NCBI GenBank assembly: GCA_019162915.1
Contig: JAFLKZ010000111.1
Span: 1-5,495 of the forward strand
Direction of reading: 5' to 3'
Source: Campylobacteraceae bacterium
GTDB taxonomy: Bacteria > Campylobacterota > Campylobacteria > Campylobacterales > Sulfurospirillaceae
DNA length: 5,495 bases
Shown one piece after another: positions 1-5,495 of this stretch. Position 1 is the first letter of the stretch. Every line of letters begins with the position of its first letter. The notes beneath the pieces are model-generated. The model searched no databases and had not been told where the DNA came from. It was given only the letters and a program-made list of their open reading frames with translations. Position numbers and translations under genes: made by a program.

Positions 1-191
1 GCTTCAAAACCGTCCATATTGGGCATCATGATATCCATAAAAATAAGATCGAAGTTTTGTTTGACACACATTTCTACGGCGATTTGTCCATCTTCCGCTT
101 CATAAATTTCAATGCCCGATACTTCTTCTAGTAAAAGATTTAAAGTTAGTCTGTTGTTATTGTTATCATCAACAATGAGAACTTTAGCCAT
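1..191 (-). CDS. Response regulator receiver domain, N-terminal fragment (3' end outside window)
   Basis: The first 63 residues of a response regulator are visible; the gene runs off the window at position 1. It opens with a textbook receiver: MAKVLIVDDN, with the Mg-binding acidic pair Asp8-Asp9, then YEAEDGQIAVEM (29-40) and DLIFMDIMMPNMDGFEA (47-63), where Asp52 is the phosphoacceptor. All visible receiver residues are intact; the Thr/Ser and Lys switch residues and any output domain are outside the window, so a single-domain CheY-like protein cannot be told from a longer regulator. The start is supported by AAAGGA 7 bases upstream and by an 8-base overlap (ATGGCTAA) with the end of the PAS kinase gene. 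The close coupling suggests it receives phosphate from that kinase, from CheA, or from both. Confidence 0.95.
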   Translation of the reverse strand, partial: MAKVLIVDDNNNNRLTLNLLLEEVSGIEIYEAEDGQIAVEMCVKQNFDLIFMDIMMPNMDGFE

Positions 192-1707
192 TTTTTTGTT
201 CCTTTATTATTTTAGTAAGAATGAATTTTGTTCCACCAAGCGCAGTCGAATCTTCGATACGATAATTAAAATGAAGGCCTTCACAGAGTAATTTTACAAA
301 ATTTAGACCAATGCCAGTTCCTTTTTTTTCCATACTCGTAAGTCCATGAGAGCTTTGTTCATACAGTTCAAAAACACTCTCTTTATCTTTGATACCTTTG
401 CCATCATCCTCAACGATAATCTCTATTTTTTCCTTATCACTTAAGAGAAAAACTTCAATTTCATTAGAACCATACTTAATAGCGTTGGAGAGAACATTGG
501 CGATGATTTGCTTAAAACGAAACTCATCGCTGCTGATATAAACTTCTTCCCCATCACCTTGAAAAATAATCTTTTTTTTATGCTCTAAAGCTAAAGATTC
601 ATGCCTTTCAATAACCTCTTCAAGACTTTCTTTGATATTAAAAAGCGTATAGTTAAAGTTTATTTTGTGATTTCTAAGACGACTTAAATCTAAGATATTG
701 GTCACATTTTCTAACATTGATGAAGCGCTTTTATAAATTTGTTCTAGCAAATAGAGTCGTTTTTCTTTTGGAACTTCTTCAATACGGTACATGTTTTTAT
801 GCAGATATTGAGAAAAATTAATGATAGCATTAAGCGGTGTTTTGAGTTCATGGGTAAAGAGAATTAAAAAAGAGTCTTTTGCCTCGGACAGTTTAGTCTG
901 CTCATTAGCTTTTATTTCTTTTGCTTGAATAGCTCTTCGCTCTTCAAGCATTTGAGTGATATCACGCCTGATTGCAATGTACTGAATGATTTTTCCTGTC
1001 TTTTCATCTTTAAAAGGAATGATGGTTGTATCTGCCCAAAAATCACTCCCGTCTTTATTGAGATTAAGAATTCTTTCTCGCCAAATTTTTCCAACTTTAA
1101 TGGTATTCCACATATCTTTAAATATTTCATCACTATTGGATGGATGCTTTAAGATACGATGATTCTTTCCCATGATTTCTTCTTTGGTGTAACCTGTTAC
1201 TTTGGTAAAATTATCATTGATATAAGTCACATTACCTTGTATATCAGATTGCGAAACGATGGAAGATTCGATGAGCGCGTCAAAATACTGTGTATCTTTA
1301 AGAAAAATATCTTTATTTGAAATGACATTAAGTTCATCTTGAAAATGCTTCAAGATATTTTCTTCTTCCTCTTTGAGATAAAGATATCGACTACATTTAA
1401 GAGCTAGTGCATCATAAAGTTGATCAACATCCGCCACTTTCAAAAAAAGAATAATTTCCATTTTAGAATTAATCTGCTTGATTTCTTGCAATACACGAAG
1501 ATAAGAGTTATTATGAAATGAAAGTGTACCAAAGATAAAATCAATTCTATTTTCAAACACAATTTGTTGAATTTCTTCAGATGACGTGCTTACATGTAAA
1601 GACTTACAAAGGACTTTTGCGGCACTAATCAAGGCTTCATTTTGTGTCATATCGCCTATAATAAGTGCTGATATACTATTTTTTTCATAAAAAATATGAT
1701 TTTCCAT
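184..1707 (-). CDS. Soluble PAS sensor histidine kinase with degenerate receiver-like N-terminus
   Basis: This is a 507-residue cytoplasmic kinase without transmembrane segments. Residues 12-128 look like a receiver fold (SALIIGDM, IDFIFGTLSF, KMEIILFLK, SRYLYLKE) in which the phosphoacceptor position is Thr61 or Gly60 rather than Asp; the late Lys112 is kept. Residues 141-253 form a PAS domain (VTYINDNFTKVTGYTKEEIMG, HRILKHP, MWNTIKVGKIWR, NLNKDGSDFWADTTIIPF) ending in a PAC-type IAIRRDIT, then a helical linker. The DHp domain carries FTHELKTPLNAII with phosphoacceptor His286. The ATPase domain has its N-box (NVLSNAIKYG, Asn408), G1 VEDDGKGI (432-439) and G2 GTGIGLNFV (463-471), all intact. 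It should autophosphorylate. The PAS input is unknown, though it resembles Aer/NifL-type domains. The adjacent, overlapping response regulator gene is the obvious candidate partner. The start follows the cheB stop by 9 bases and has AGGA 7 bases upstream. Confidence 0.93.
   Translation of the reverse strand: MENHIFYEKNSISALIIGDMTQNEALISAAKVLCKSLHVSTSSEEIQQIVFENRIDFIFGTLSFHNNSYLRVLQEIKQINSKMEIILFLKVADVDQLYDALALKCSRYLYLKEEEENILKHFQDELNVISNKDIFLKDTQYFDALIESSIVSQSDIQGNVTYINDNFTKVTGYTKEEIMGKNHRILKHPSNSDEIFKDMWNTIKVGKIWRERILNLNKDGSDFWADTTIIPFKDEKTGKIIQYIAIRRDITQMLEERRAIQAKEIKANEQTKLSEAKDSFLILFTHELKTPLNAIINFSQYLHKNMYRIEEVPKEKRLYLLEQIYKSASSMLENVTNILDLSRLRNHKINFNYTLFNIKESLEEVIERHESLALEHKKKIIFQGDGEEVYISSDEFRFKQIIANVLSNAIKYGSNEIEVFLLSDKEKIEIIVEDDGKGIKDKESVFELYEQSSHGLTSMEKKGTGIGLNFVKLLCEGLHFNYRIEDSTALGGTKFILTKIIKEQKNG
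199..205 (-). promoter_or_regulatory. Ribosome-binding site of the response regulator gene
   Basis: The minus strand reads AAAGGAA 7 bases before the ATG at 191-189. It lies inside the last codons of the PAS kinase gene. It fixes the start of the downstream regulator, which is too short in this window to stand out as an open frame on length alone. Confidence 0.85.
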
Positions 1708-1714
1708 TGTCCAA

Positions 1715-1718
1715 TCCT
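1715..1718 (-). promoter_or_regulatory. Ribosome-binding site of the PAS kinase gene
   Basis: The minus strand reads AGGA 7 bases before the ATG at 1707. It overlaps the TAG stop codon of cheB (1719-1717), so ribosomes ending cheB sit on the initiation region of the kinase gene. It supports Met1 as the start. Confidence 0.7.
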
Positions 1719-2742
1719 AACGTGATAATAAAGTAATAACTGCCCCACTTATATCATCAAGTGGCACAATAGCATCTACACCACCTAATTTTATCGCTTC
1801 TTTGGGCATACCAAAAACCACGCACGTCTCTTCAGATTGTGCAATAGTCTTAGCTCCTGCTTGGTGCATATTAAACATACCTTTGGCACCATCACTTCCC
1901 ATGCCTGTTAAGATAACACCCATAGCATTTGCCCCTGCAACTTTAGATACAGAGTTAAAAAGGACATCTACACTAGGACAATGTCCACTAACGCGTCGAC
2001 CCTCTCCTATCTCTATAAAATAACGAGAACCTGAGCGGCGCAATACCATATGTAGCCCACCTTGCGCGATATAGGCTGTGCCGATAGCTAAAAAATCGCC
2101 ATTTTGCGCCACCTTAACATCAATATCACATAATGAATCGAGTCTAGCAGCAAAAGGGCTTACAAAACTATCTGGCATATGTTGAACAATAATAATGGCG
2201 GGGGAATTTTTAGGCATACCTTGAAGCAACACTTTTAGCGCTTCAGTACCGCCCGTACTAGAACCAATGGCAATAACTTTATTCGTCGTCTCAGCAATAC
2301 TCAAACGGTTAGTTGAGATTTTTAATTTAGGTGTTATCTTTTGTACTCTCGCATACGAAGCATTCACCACTTTTTGAATCAACTCATCGCGTATTTCATC
2401 TTTGCCATCATAAATATTGGAATGAGGCTTAGCAACATAGTCTACGGCTCCTGCCTCCAAAGCATCGAGTGTCACTTGCGCACTTTTGCGGGTCAAAGAA
2501 GAAACCATCACCACAGGCGTAGGAAAATGTGTCATCAATTTTTGCAAAAAAGTAACGCCATCCATTCTAGGCATTTCAACATCAAGACAGACAACATTGG
2601 GCTTAAGCTCCAAAATCATATCTCTTGCGATGTAAGCATCAGCAGCAAGTCCTACGACTTCAATGCGTTTATCGCTTTGTAAAATTTCCTTTAGAATATG
2701 CCTTGCCGTAGCACTATCATCAACAATTAAAACCCTAATCAT
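1717..2742 (-). CDS. cheB: Chemoreceptor methylesterase/deamidase CheB with N-terminal receiver
   Basis: CheB removes methyl groups from receptor glutamates (and can deamidate glutamines) when its receiver is phosphorylated by CheA. At 341 residues it has the full two-domain form. The receiver (about 1-120) has acidic residues Asp8-Asp9, phosphoacceptor Asp54 in CLDVEMPRMDG (52-62), Ser81 and Lys105 in VAKP. A linker (about 121-153) follows, then the esterase domain with KVIAIGSSTGGTEAL (155-169), IIIVQHMP (183-190) and GVILTGMGSDGAKGM (275-289). By family alignment the catalytic triad is Ser162, His188 and Asp284; all are present, so the enzyme should be active and phosphorylation-controlled. 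The start MIRVLIVDDSA is canonical and overlaps the cheD end by 8 bases (ATGATTAG). No strong Shine-Dalgarno precedes it, so coupling to cheD is likely. Confidence 0.98.
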   Translation of the reverse strand: MIRVLIVDDSATARHILKEILQSDKRIEVVGLAADAYIARDMILELKPNVVCLDVEMPRMDGVTFLQKLMTHFPTPVVMVSSLTRKSAQVTLDALEAGAVDYVAKPHSNIYDGKDEIRDELIQKVVNASYARVQKITPKLKISTNRLSIAETTNKVIAIGSSTGGTEALKVLLQGMPKNSPAIIIVQHMPDSFVSPFAARLDSLCDIDVKVAQNGDFLAIGTAYIAQGGLHMVLRRSGSRYFIEIGEGRRVSGHCPSVDVLFNSVSKVAGANAMGVILTGMGSDGAKGMFNMHQAGAKTIAQSEETCVVFGMPKEAIKLGGVDAIVPLDDISGAVITLLSR

Positions 2743-3208
2743 TGTTCATCATCTCATTTTGCACATATTTAAGAATAATGCGATTAACATCACTTATCAT
2801 CATAATACGCCTGCCATTATTGCCACTCGTATCTTCTGCTTTGATGGGAATGGTATATTTTCTTAAAATTTCTTTGGCTATCATGATATTTTTTTGCCCT
2901 ATCATCTGACCTTCAGTGTTAGTTTTATGGATATTTGCCCCTCCAAATATCTTAGCTTCCATATTGCGTCTTGAACAACCAATATTTTCCATATTTTCAA
3001 TCATTTTAGGTATTGAGATATTGCCATATTTGGGGCTTTCTAGTCCATTGCCATTCCATAGTGGCAAAAGATAATGGTTCATTGCCCCTATCATCTCTAC
3101 CTTATCATACAGACAAACGCTCACACAAGAACCAAGTACTGTCACGATTTCAGTGGGATTTATCGCCACAAAAATTTCTCCTACATGGATGAATTTCCGA
3201 GGCAACAT
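2735..3208 (-). CDS. cheD: Chemoreceptor glutamine deamidase CheD
   Basis: CheD hydrolyses specific glutamine side chains of chemoreceptors to glutamate, creating methylation sites; in some bacteria it also partners the phosphatase CheC. The 157-residue protein shows the family core from its N-terminus: FIHVGEIFVA (6-15), then TVLGSCVSVCLYD (23-35) with the catalytic Cys28, and GAMNHYLLP (41-49) with catalytic His45. The conserved middle KIFGGANI (86-93) and IGQKNIMIAKEIL (103-115) follow, then a C-terminal DTSGNNGRRIMM (126-137). By comparison with the characterised Thermotoga CheD, the third catalytic residue is a Thr six residues before the Cys. Here that position is Val22 and a Thr sits at 23, which many proteobacterial CheD proteins appear to tolerate. 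AAAGAG lies 5 bases upstream of the start and the start overlaps the previous stop as TGATG. No cheC is visible in the window. Identification is secure. Confidence 0.96.
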   Translation of the reverse strand: MLPRKFIHVGEIFVAINPTEIVTVLGSCVSVCLYDKVEMIGAMNHYLLPLWNGNGLESPKYGNISIPKMIENMENIGCSRRNMEAKIFGGANIHKTNTEGQMIGQKNIMIAKEILRKYTIPIKAEDTSGNNGRRIMMISDVNRIILKYVQNEMMNND

Positions 3209-4101
3209 CAGAACTCTTTCATATCATCAAAATCATCAAACATAAACTCATTGCCACCTTCACCCAAAAGTGCTTGAGAAACATTCTTATCTTGAAGTTT
3301 TAAAACGATACTAAATGTTGTTGCCTCTTCACTTGACTCATAATCAATCGTTCCATCAAGCGACTCAACAAGCGCATTAACCACGCTGAGTCCTAGCCCC
3401 AAGCCTTCTACGGATTCTCTGGCTTTACTTCTTTTATCTACTTTTTTAAAACGGTTAAAGACTTCTTTTTTGTGTTCTTTTAAGATAACATCGCCTATGT
3501 TAGTAATGCGAATAAGAAGATTTTTGCCTTCAATATCTACGCTTAATATAATTTTTTTACCACGAAATGAATATTCACAAGCATTGGAAATGATATTAGA
3601 GAGAATACAATCAAGTTTTTTGGCATCACTAATGATGGTCTCTTCTAAATGGATATGCGACTCAATCACCAATGATTTTTCTTCGATAAGATACGTAAAG
3701 GCTAAGACTACTTCGTCAAAAAGCTTTTGAACATCAACTTCACTAAAATAGTTTCCAATCTCTCCTGCTTCTATTTCTGAGGCTGTAAATATATTGTTGA
3801 GCTGAAAATTAAGTTTGAGAAGTTCTGTGTTGATAAAGCTTTTAATTTTTTCTGTTTTAGGTGAGTCTTCATTTTTTTGCATCATCGAGGAGAGATTAAG
3901 CAGAGAACTTATAGGATTATTGAATACATTTTTAATTAACGATAAAAATTCACCTTTAACTGAGTCATTTTCTTTAAGTTTTTCATTAAGGTCATACAAC
4001 TTTTTAGTTGAAAATTCTAGCTCTTCAAGCATTGTGTTTTTTTGCTCAAATCTTTTTTCTATTTCTTCAAGTAATGCTTTATCACTCATATTCTCTGCCA
4101 T
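3208..4101 (-). CDS. Histidine-kinase-like protein lacking the phosphoacceptor His (probable pseudokinase)
   Basis: This is a 297-residue soluble protein with no membrane segment. Residues 9-50 look like a charged coiled coil. Residues 50-115 resemble a DHp two-helix domain: EFLSLIKNVFNNPISSLLNL (51-70) aligns with the HisKA H-box FLxxxSHELRTPL, but Asn58 (codon 3928-3930) replaces the catalytic His, Val59 the Glu, and Asn61/Asn62 the usual Arg/Thr. The first His in the protein is residue 149. Residues 120-270 are a HATPase_c domain. The N-box (LSNIISNACEYS, 167-178) and G2 box (GLGLGLSVV, 233-241) are good, but G1 reads ITNIGDVI (199-206), so the usual DxGxG Asp is Asn201 and its second Gly is Val205. 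An acidic, Phe-rich tail follows (280-297). Known kinase chemistry therefore looks lost. By inference it could be a scaffold, a heterodimer partner of the downstream PAS kinase, or a regulator of a receiver. A good ribosome-binding site supports this start; Met5 is the alternative. Confidence 0.88.
   Translation of the reverse strand: MAENMSDKALLEEIEKRFEQKNTMLEELEFSTKKLYDLNEKLKENDSVKGEFLSLIKNVFNNPISSLLNLSSMMQKNEDSPKTEKIKSFINTELLKLNFQLNNIFTASEIEAGEIGNYFSEVDVQKLFDEVVLAFTYLIEEKSLVIESHIHLEETIISDAKKLDCILSNIISNACEYSFRGKKIILSVDIEGKNLLIRITNIGDVILKEHKKEVFNRFKKVDKRSKARESVEGLGLGLSVVNALVESLDGTIDYESSEEATTFSIVLKLQDKNVSQALLGEGGNEFMFDDFDDMKEF
3214..3219 (-). promoter_or_regulatory. Ribosome-binding site of cheD
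   Basis: The minus strand reads AAAGAG 5 bases before the cheD ATG at 3208. It lies in the final codons of the pseudokinase gene (encoding part of its Met-Lys-Glu-Phe end). Together with the TGATG stop/start junction this points to coupled translation. Confidence 0.7.
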
Positions 4102-4102
4102 A

Positions 4103-4921
4103 TTAAACCTTTTGATAAATTGAAGCGCTTCTGGATTTAAACCCTGTTTTGATATCGGTTAATGCTTCTGAACTTCCGATAAAAAGATACCCATCTTTAT
4201 GTAACATTTTATAAAACTTCTCTACAAGTGCAGTTTGTGTTGGCTTATCAAAATAAATCATGACATTTCTACAAAAAATAATATCAAATTTTTTCTCTCC
4301 AAAAAGGCCATAATTTCCCGTCACCAAATTAAAGCCTCTAAAAACAATATTTTTCTTCAAACTCTCATTAATGCCATATACATTAACATCACTTTGACGT
4401 TGTTTTTTAAAATACTTGTTGAGATAGGTAGCGCCTAATGAAGCAGCAGATTTTTCACTATATATGCCACCATTGGCTTCTTTTAAAACTCTAGGAGAGA
4501 CATCTGTTGCCAAAATCTTCACATCAATATGAGGTGCATTATCTTCTAAAAACATAGCAATGCTATAAGGCTCTTCACCAGTAGAACAAGCTGCCGACCA
4601 GATGCGCAGTTTTTGATTTTTCTTTTCCATCATCGCAGGCAAATGTGTTTTCCAAAACTCCCACTGCTTACTTTCTCTAAAAAAGGATGTTACATTCGTG
4701 GAGATAAGCGAAGAGAGGTACTCTAATTCTTCGCCTGTTTTATCATTTGCCAAGACGTGATAATACGCAGTAAAATCATTCAAACCAAGTTGCTTTACCC
4801 TTTTAGCAAGTCGTGCTTGAACTAAATAAATTTTTTGCTCTCCCAAAGAGATACCGATATGTTCATAGATATAATCTTTGAAAAGGGTAAACTCTTTTTT
4901 GCTAAGAGTAAGCCTTTCCAT
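4103..4921 (-). CDS. cheR: Chemoreceptor glutamate O-methyltransferase CheR
   Basis: CheR transfers methyl groups from S-adenosylmethionine to glutamates on chemoreceptor cytoplasmic helices, driving adaptation opposite to CheB. The 272-residue length is normal for the family. Residues 1-75 form the all-helical N-terminal domain, ending in the signature TNVTSFFRE (75-83). The SAM-binding Rossmann domain follows: motif I IWSAACSTGEEPYSIAM (107-123), the acidic ribose-contact region LATDVSP (138-143), FDIIFCRNVMIYFD (212-225) and GYLFIGSSEAL (244-254). No tetratricopeptide or other C-terminal extension is present. The start is fixed by the TAATG junction with cheA and by the usual MERLTLS-type N-terminus. 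Only a weak GAAGAA sequence lies 8 bases upstream (4930-4935), so translation is probably coupled to cheA. The gene ends one base before the next start. All core motifs are intact and activity is expected. Confidence 0.97.
   Translation of the reverse strand: MERLTLSKKEFTLFKDYIYEHIGISLGEQKIYLVQARLAKRVKQLGLNDFTAYYHVLANDKTGEELEYLSSLISTNVTSFFRESKQWEFWKTHLPAMMEKKNQKLRIWSAACSTGEEPYSIAMFLEDNAPHIDVKILATDVSPRVLKEANGGIYSEKSAASLGATYLNKYFKKQRQSDVNVYGINESLKKNIVFRGFNLVTGNYGLFGEKKFDIIFCRNVMIYFDKPTQTALVEKFYKMLHKDGYLFIGSSEALTDIKTGFKSRSASIYQKV
4108..4113 (-). promoter_or_regulatory. Ribosome-binding site of the pseudokinase gene
   Basis: The minus strand reads AAAAGG 6 bases before the ATG at 4101, inside the last codons of cheR. 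The spacing favours this Met over the second in-frame Met four codons later and shows the gene has its own proper initiation signal. Confidence 0.8.
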
Positions 4922-5495
4922 TAGTACAATTCTTCAACATTGAGGATAAGAGCAACTTCACCATTTCCCATCACCGCACCACCACTGACACCCTCAGTTT
5001 TAGCAAAAAATTCTCCCAATGTTTTGATGACTACTTGCTGACGACCTACGAGTTCATCGACTAGTAAAGCAAATTTACCTTTGTCATTTTCGATACATAC
5101 CAGTGTTGATTCCCAAGGATGTGGCATCCCCTCATCTAACATCAAGGTTTTATTTAATCTTATAATGGGGAGAAGCTCAAAGCGTAATTGGACAAATTCT
5201 TCCTTGCCTCCTGCCACATGCACAGCTTCTTGTTGTGGTCTAAAAGACTCGATAATAGAAAGTGTTGGAATAATAAATATCTTATCAGAACAACGTACAA
5301 TCATACCATCTATAATCGCCAAAGTAAGTGGCAATACGATAGAAAAAGTGCTTCCCCCACCTTCACTTGAGATGATATCAACTTTACCACGCACGCCCTC
5401 GATAGCATTACGTACCACATCAAGTCCTACGCCTCTTCCTGAAATATCACTAATTACATCTGCCGTAGAAAAACCAGCTTGCATGATAAGTCCAT
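4921..5495 (-). CDS. cheA: Chemotaxis histidine kinase CheA, C-terminal fragment (5' end outside window)
   Basis: CheA is the cytoplasmic kinase that, coupled to chemoreceptors through CheW, autophosphorylates and passes phosphate to response regulators. About 190 C-terminal residues are visible; the reading frame is open to the window edge, so the Met at 5484 is internal and not a start. The fragment begins in the ATPase domain with an F-box-like stretch (GLIMQAGFSTA, against the more usual FxPGFSTA) and an intact G2 box GRGVGLDVV near 5439-5413. The characteristic end of the P4 domain follows (GGGSTFSIVLPLTLAIIDGM). The rest, from about 5310 to the stop, is the CheW-like P5 regulatory domain (IIPTLSIIES, LLPIIRLN, LLVDELVGRQQVVIKTLG). 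The protein stops right after P5 (ILNVEELY), with no fused receiver domain. The HPt, P2 and dimerisation domains would lie upstream, outside the window. The TAA stop shares one base with the cheR start. Identification is very secure. Confidence 0.97.
   Translation of the reverse strand, partial: GLIMQAGFSTADVISDISGRGVGLDVVRNAIEGVRGKVDIISSEGGGSTFSIVLPLTLAIIDGMIVRCSDKIFIIPTLSIIESFRPQQEAVHVAGGKEEFVQLRFELLPIIRLNKTLMLDEGMPHPWESTLVCIENDKGKFALLVDELVGRQQVVIKTLGEFFAKTEGVSGGAVMGNGEVALILNVEELY

Noticed and set aside
191..205. T-run near 191-197 as a rho-independent terminator
   Set aside because: On the transcribed sense it is an A-run between a ribosome-binding site and the next start codon. No GC-rich hairpin precedes it.
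912..1133. Second minus-strand frame of 73 codons inside the PAS kinase gene
   Set aside because: It is out of frame within a well-supported PAS-to-DHp coding region, has no recognisable motif and no good ribosome-binding site was seen.
2341..2682. 113-codon open frame on the plus strand
   Set aside because: It lies wholly antisense to the receiver part of cheB, whose motifs are unmistakable. Its translation shows no domain and is rich in His, Ile and Arg, as expected of a shadow frame.
3928..3930. Missing His explained as a sequencing error (AAT instead of CAT)
   Set aside because: Adjacent H-box positions (Glu, Arg/Lys, Thr) are also replaced and the G1 motif is independently altered, so one miscalled base would not restore a normal kinase.
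3815..4123. 102-codon open frame on the plus strand, Ser/Leu/Phe-rich and superficially membrane-like
   Set aside because: It is antisense to the coiled-coil and DHp region of the pseudokinase. The Ser/Phe/Leu richness is simply the complement of the Lys/Glu/Asn-rich helices on the coding strand.
5482..5484. ATG at 5484 as the start of a short stand-alone CheW-like protein
   Set aside because: The frame is open upstream to the window edge, and the sequence after this Met is the middle of the CheA ATPase domain (GFSTA and G2 box), so it is an internal Met.

Overview
The window is a fragment of one chemosensory operon. Every gene is on the minus strand, so transcription runs from position 5495 towards position 1. 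The DNA is AT-rich. Protein style and gene content suggest a free-living member of the Campylobacterota (Epsilonproteobacteria), perhaps Sulfurospirillum- or Arcobacter-like. That placement is an impression from composition and protein character; no marker gene is present.

In transcription order the window holds: the C-terminal third of the kinase CheA (4921-5495, its 5' end lies outside); the methyltransferase CheR (4103-4921); a small cytoplasmic histidine-kinase-like protein (3208-4101); the deamidase CheD (2735-3208); the methylesterase CheB (1717-2742); a soluble PAS sensor histidine kinase with a receiver-like N-terminus (184-1707); and the first 63 residues of a response regulator (1-191). 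Junctions are extremely tight: TAATG, a 1-base gap, TGATG, ATGATTAG, a 9-base gap and ATGGCTAA. There is no non-coding stretch longer than 9 bases, and no internal terminator or promoter that I can support. The genes therefore look co-transcribed and translationally coupled.

CheA, CheR, CheB and CheD form the signalling and receptor-adaptation core: kinase, glutamate methylation, demethylation/deamidation and glutamine deamidation. The two extra kinase-like proteins and the downstream response regulator suggest that a conventional two-component branch is wired into the same unit.

The most unusual gene is the one between cheR and cheD. It keeps the histidine-kinase dimerisation/ATPase layout, but Asn stands where the phosphoacceptor His should be, and no His occurs anywhere in its first 148 residues. 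Its G1 ATP-binding motif is also eroded, and it ends in an acidic, Phe-rich tail. It looks like a pseudokinase. The PAS kinase has the reverse pattern: an intact catalytic core but an N-terminal receiver-like domain without a phosphoacceptor Asp. CheA without a fused receiver, CheB with an intact receiver, and the presence of CheD all differ from the chemotaxis set known from Campylobacter jejuni. This suggests an additional or alternative chemosensory cluster.
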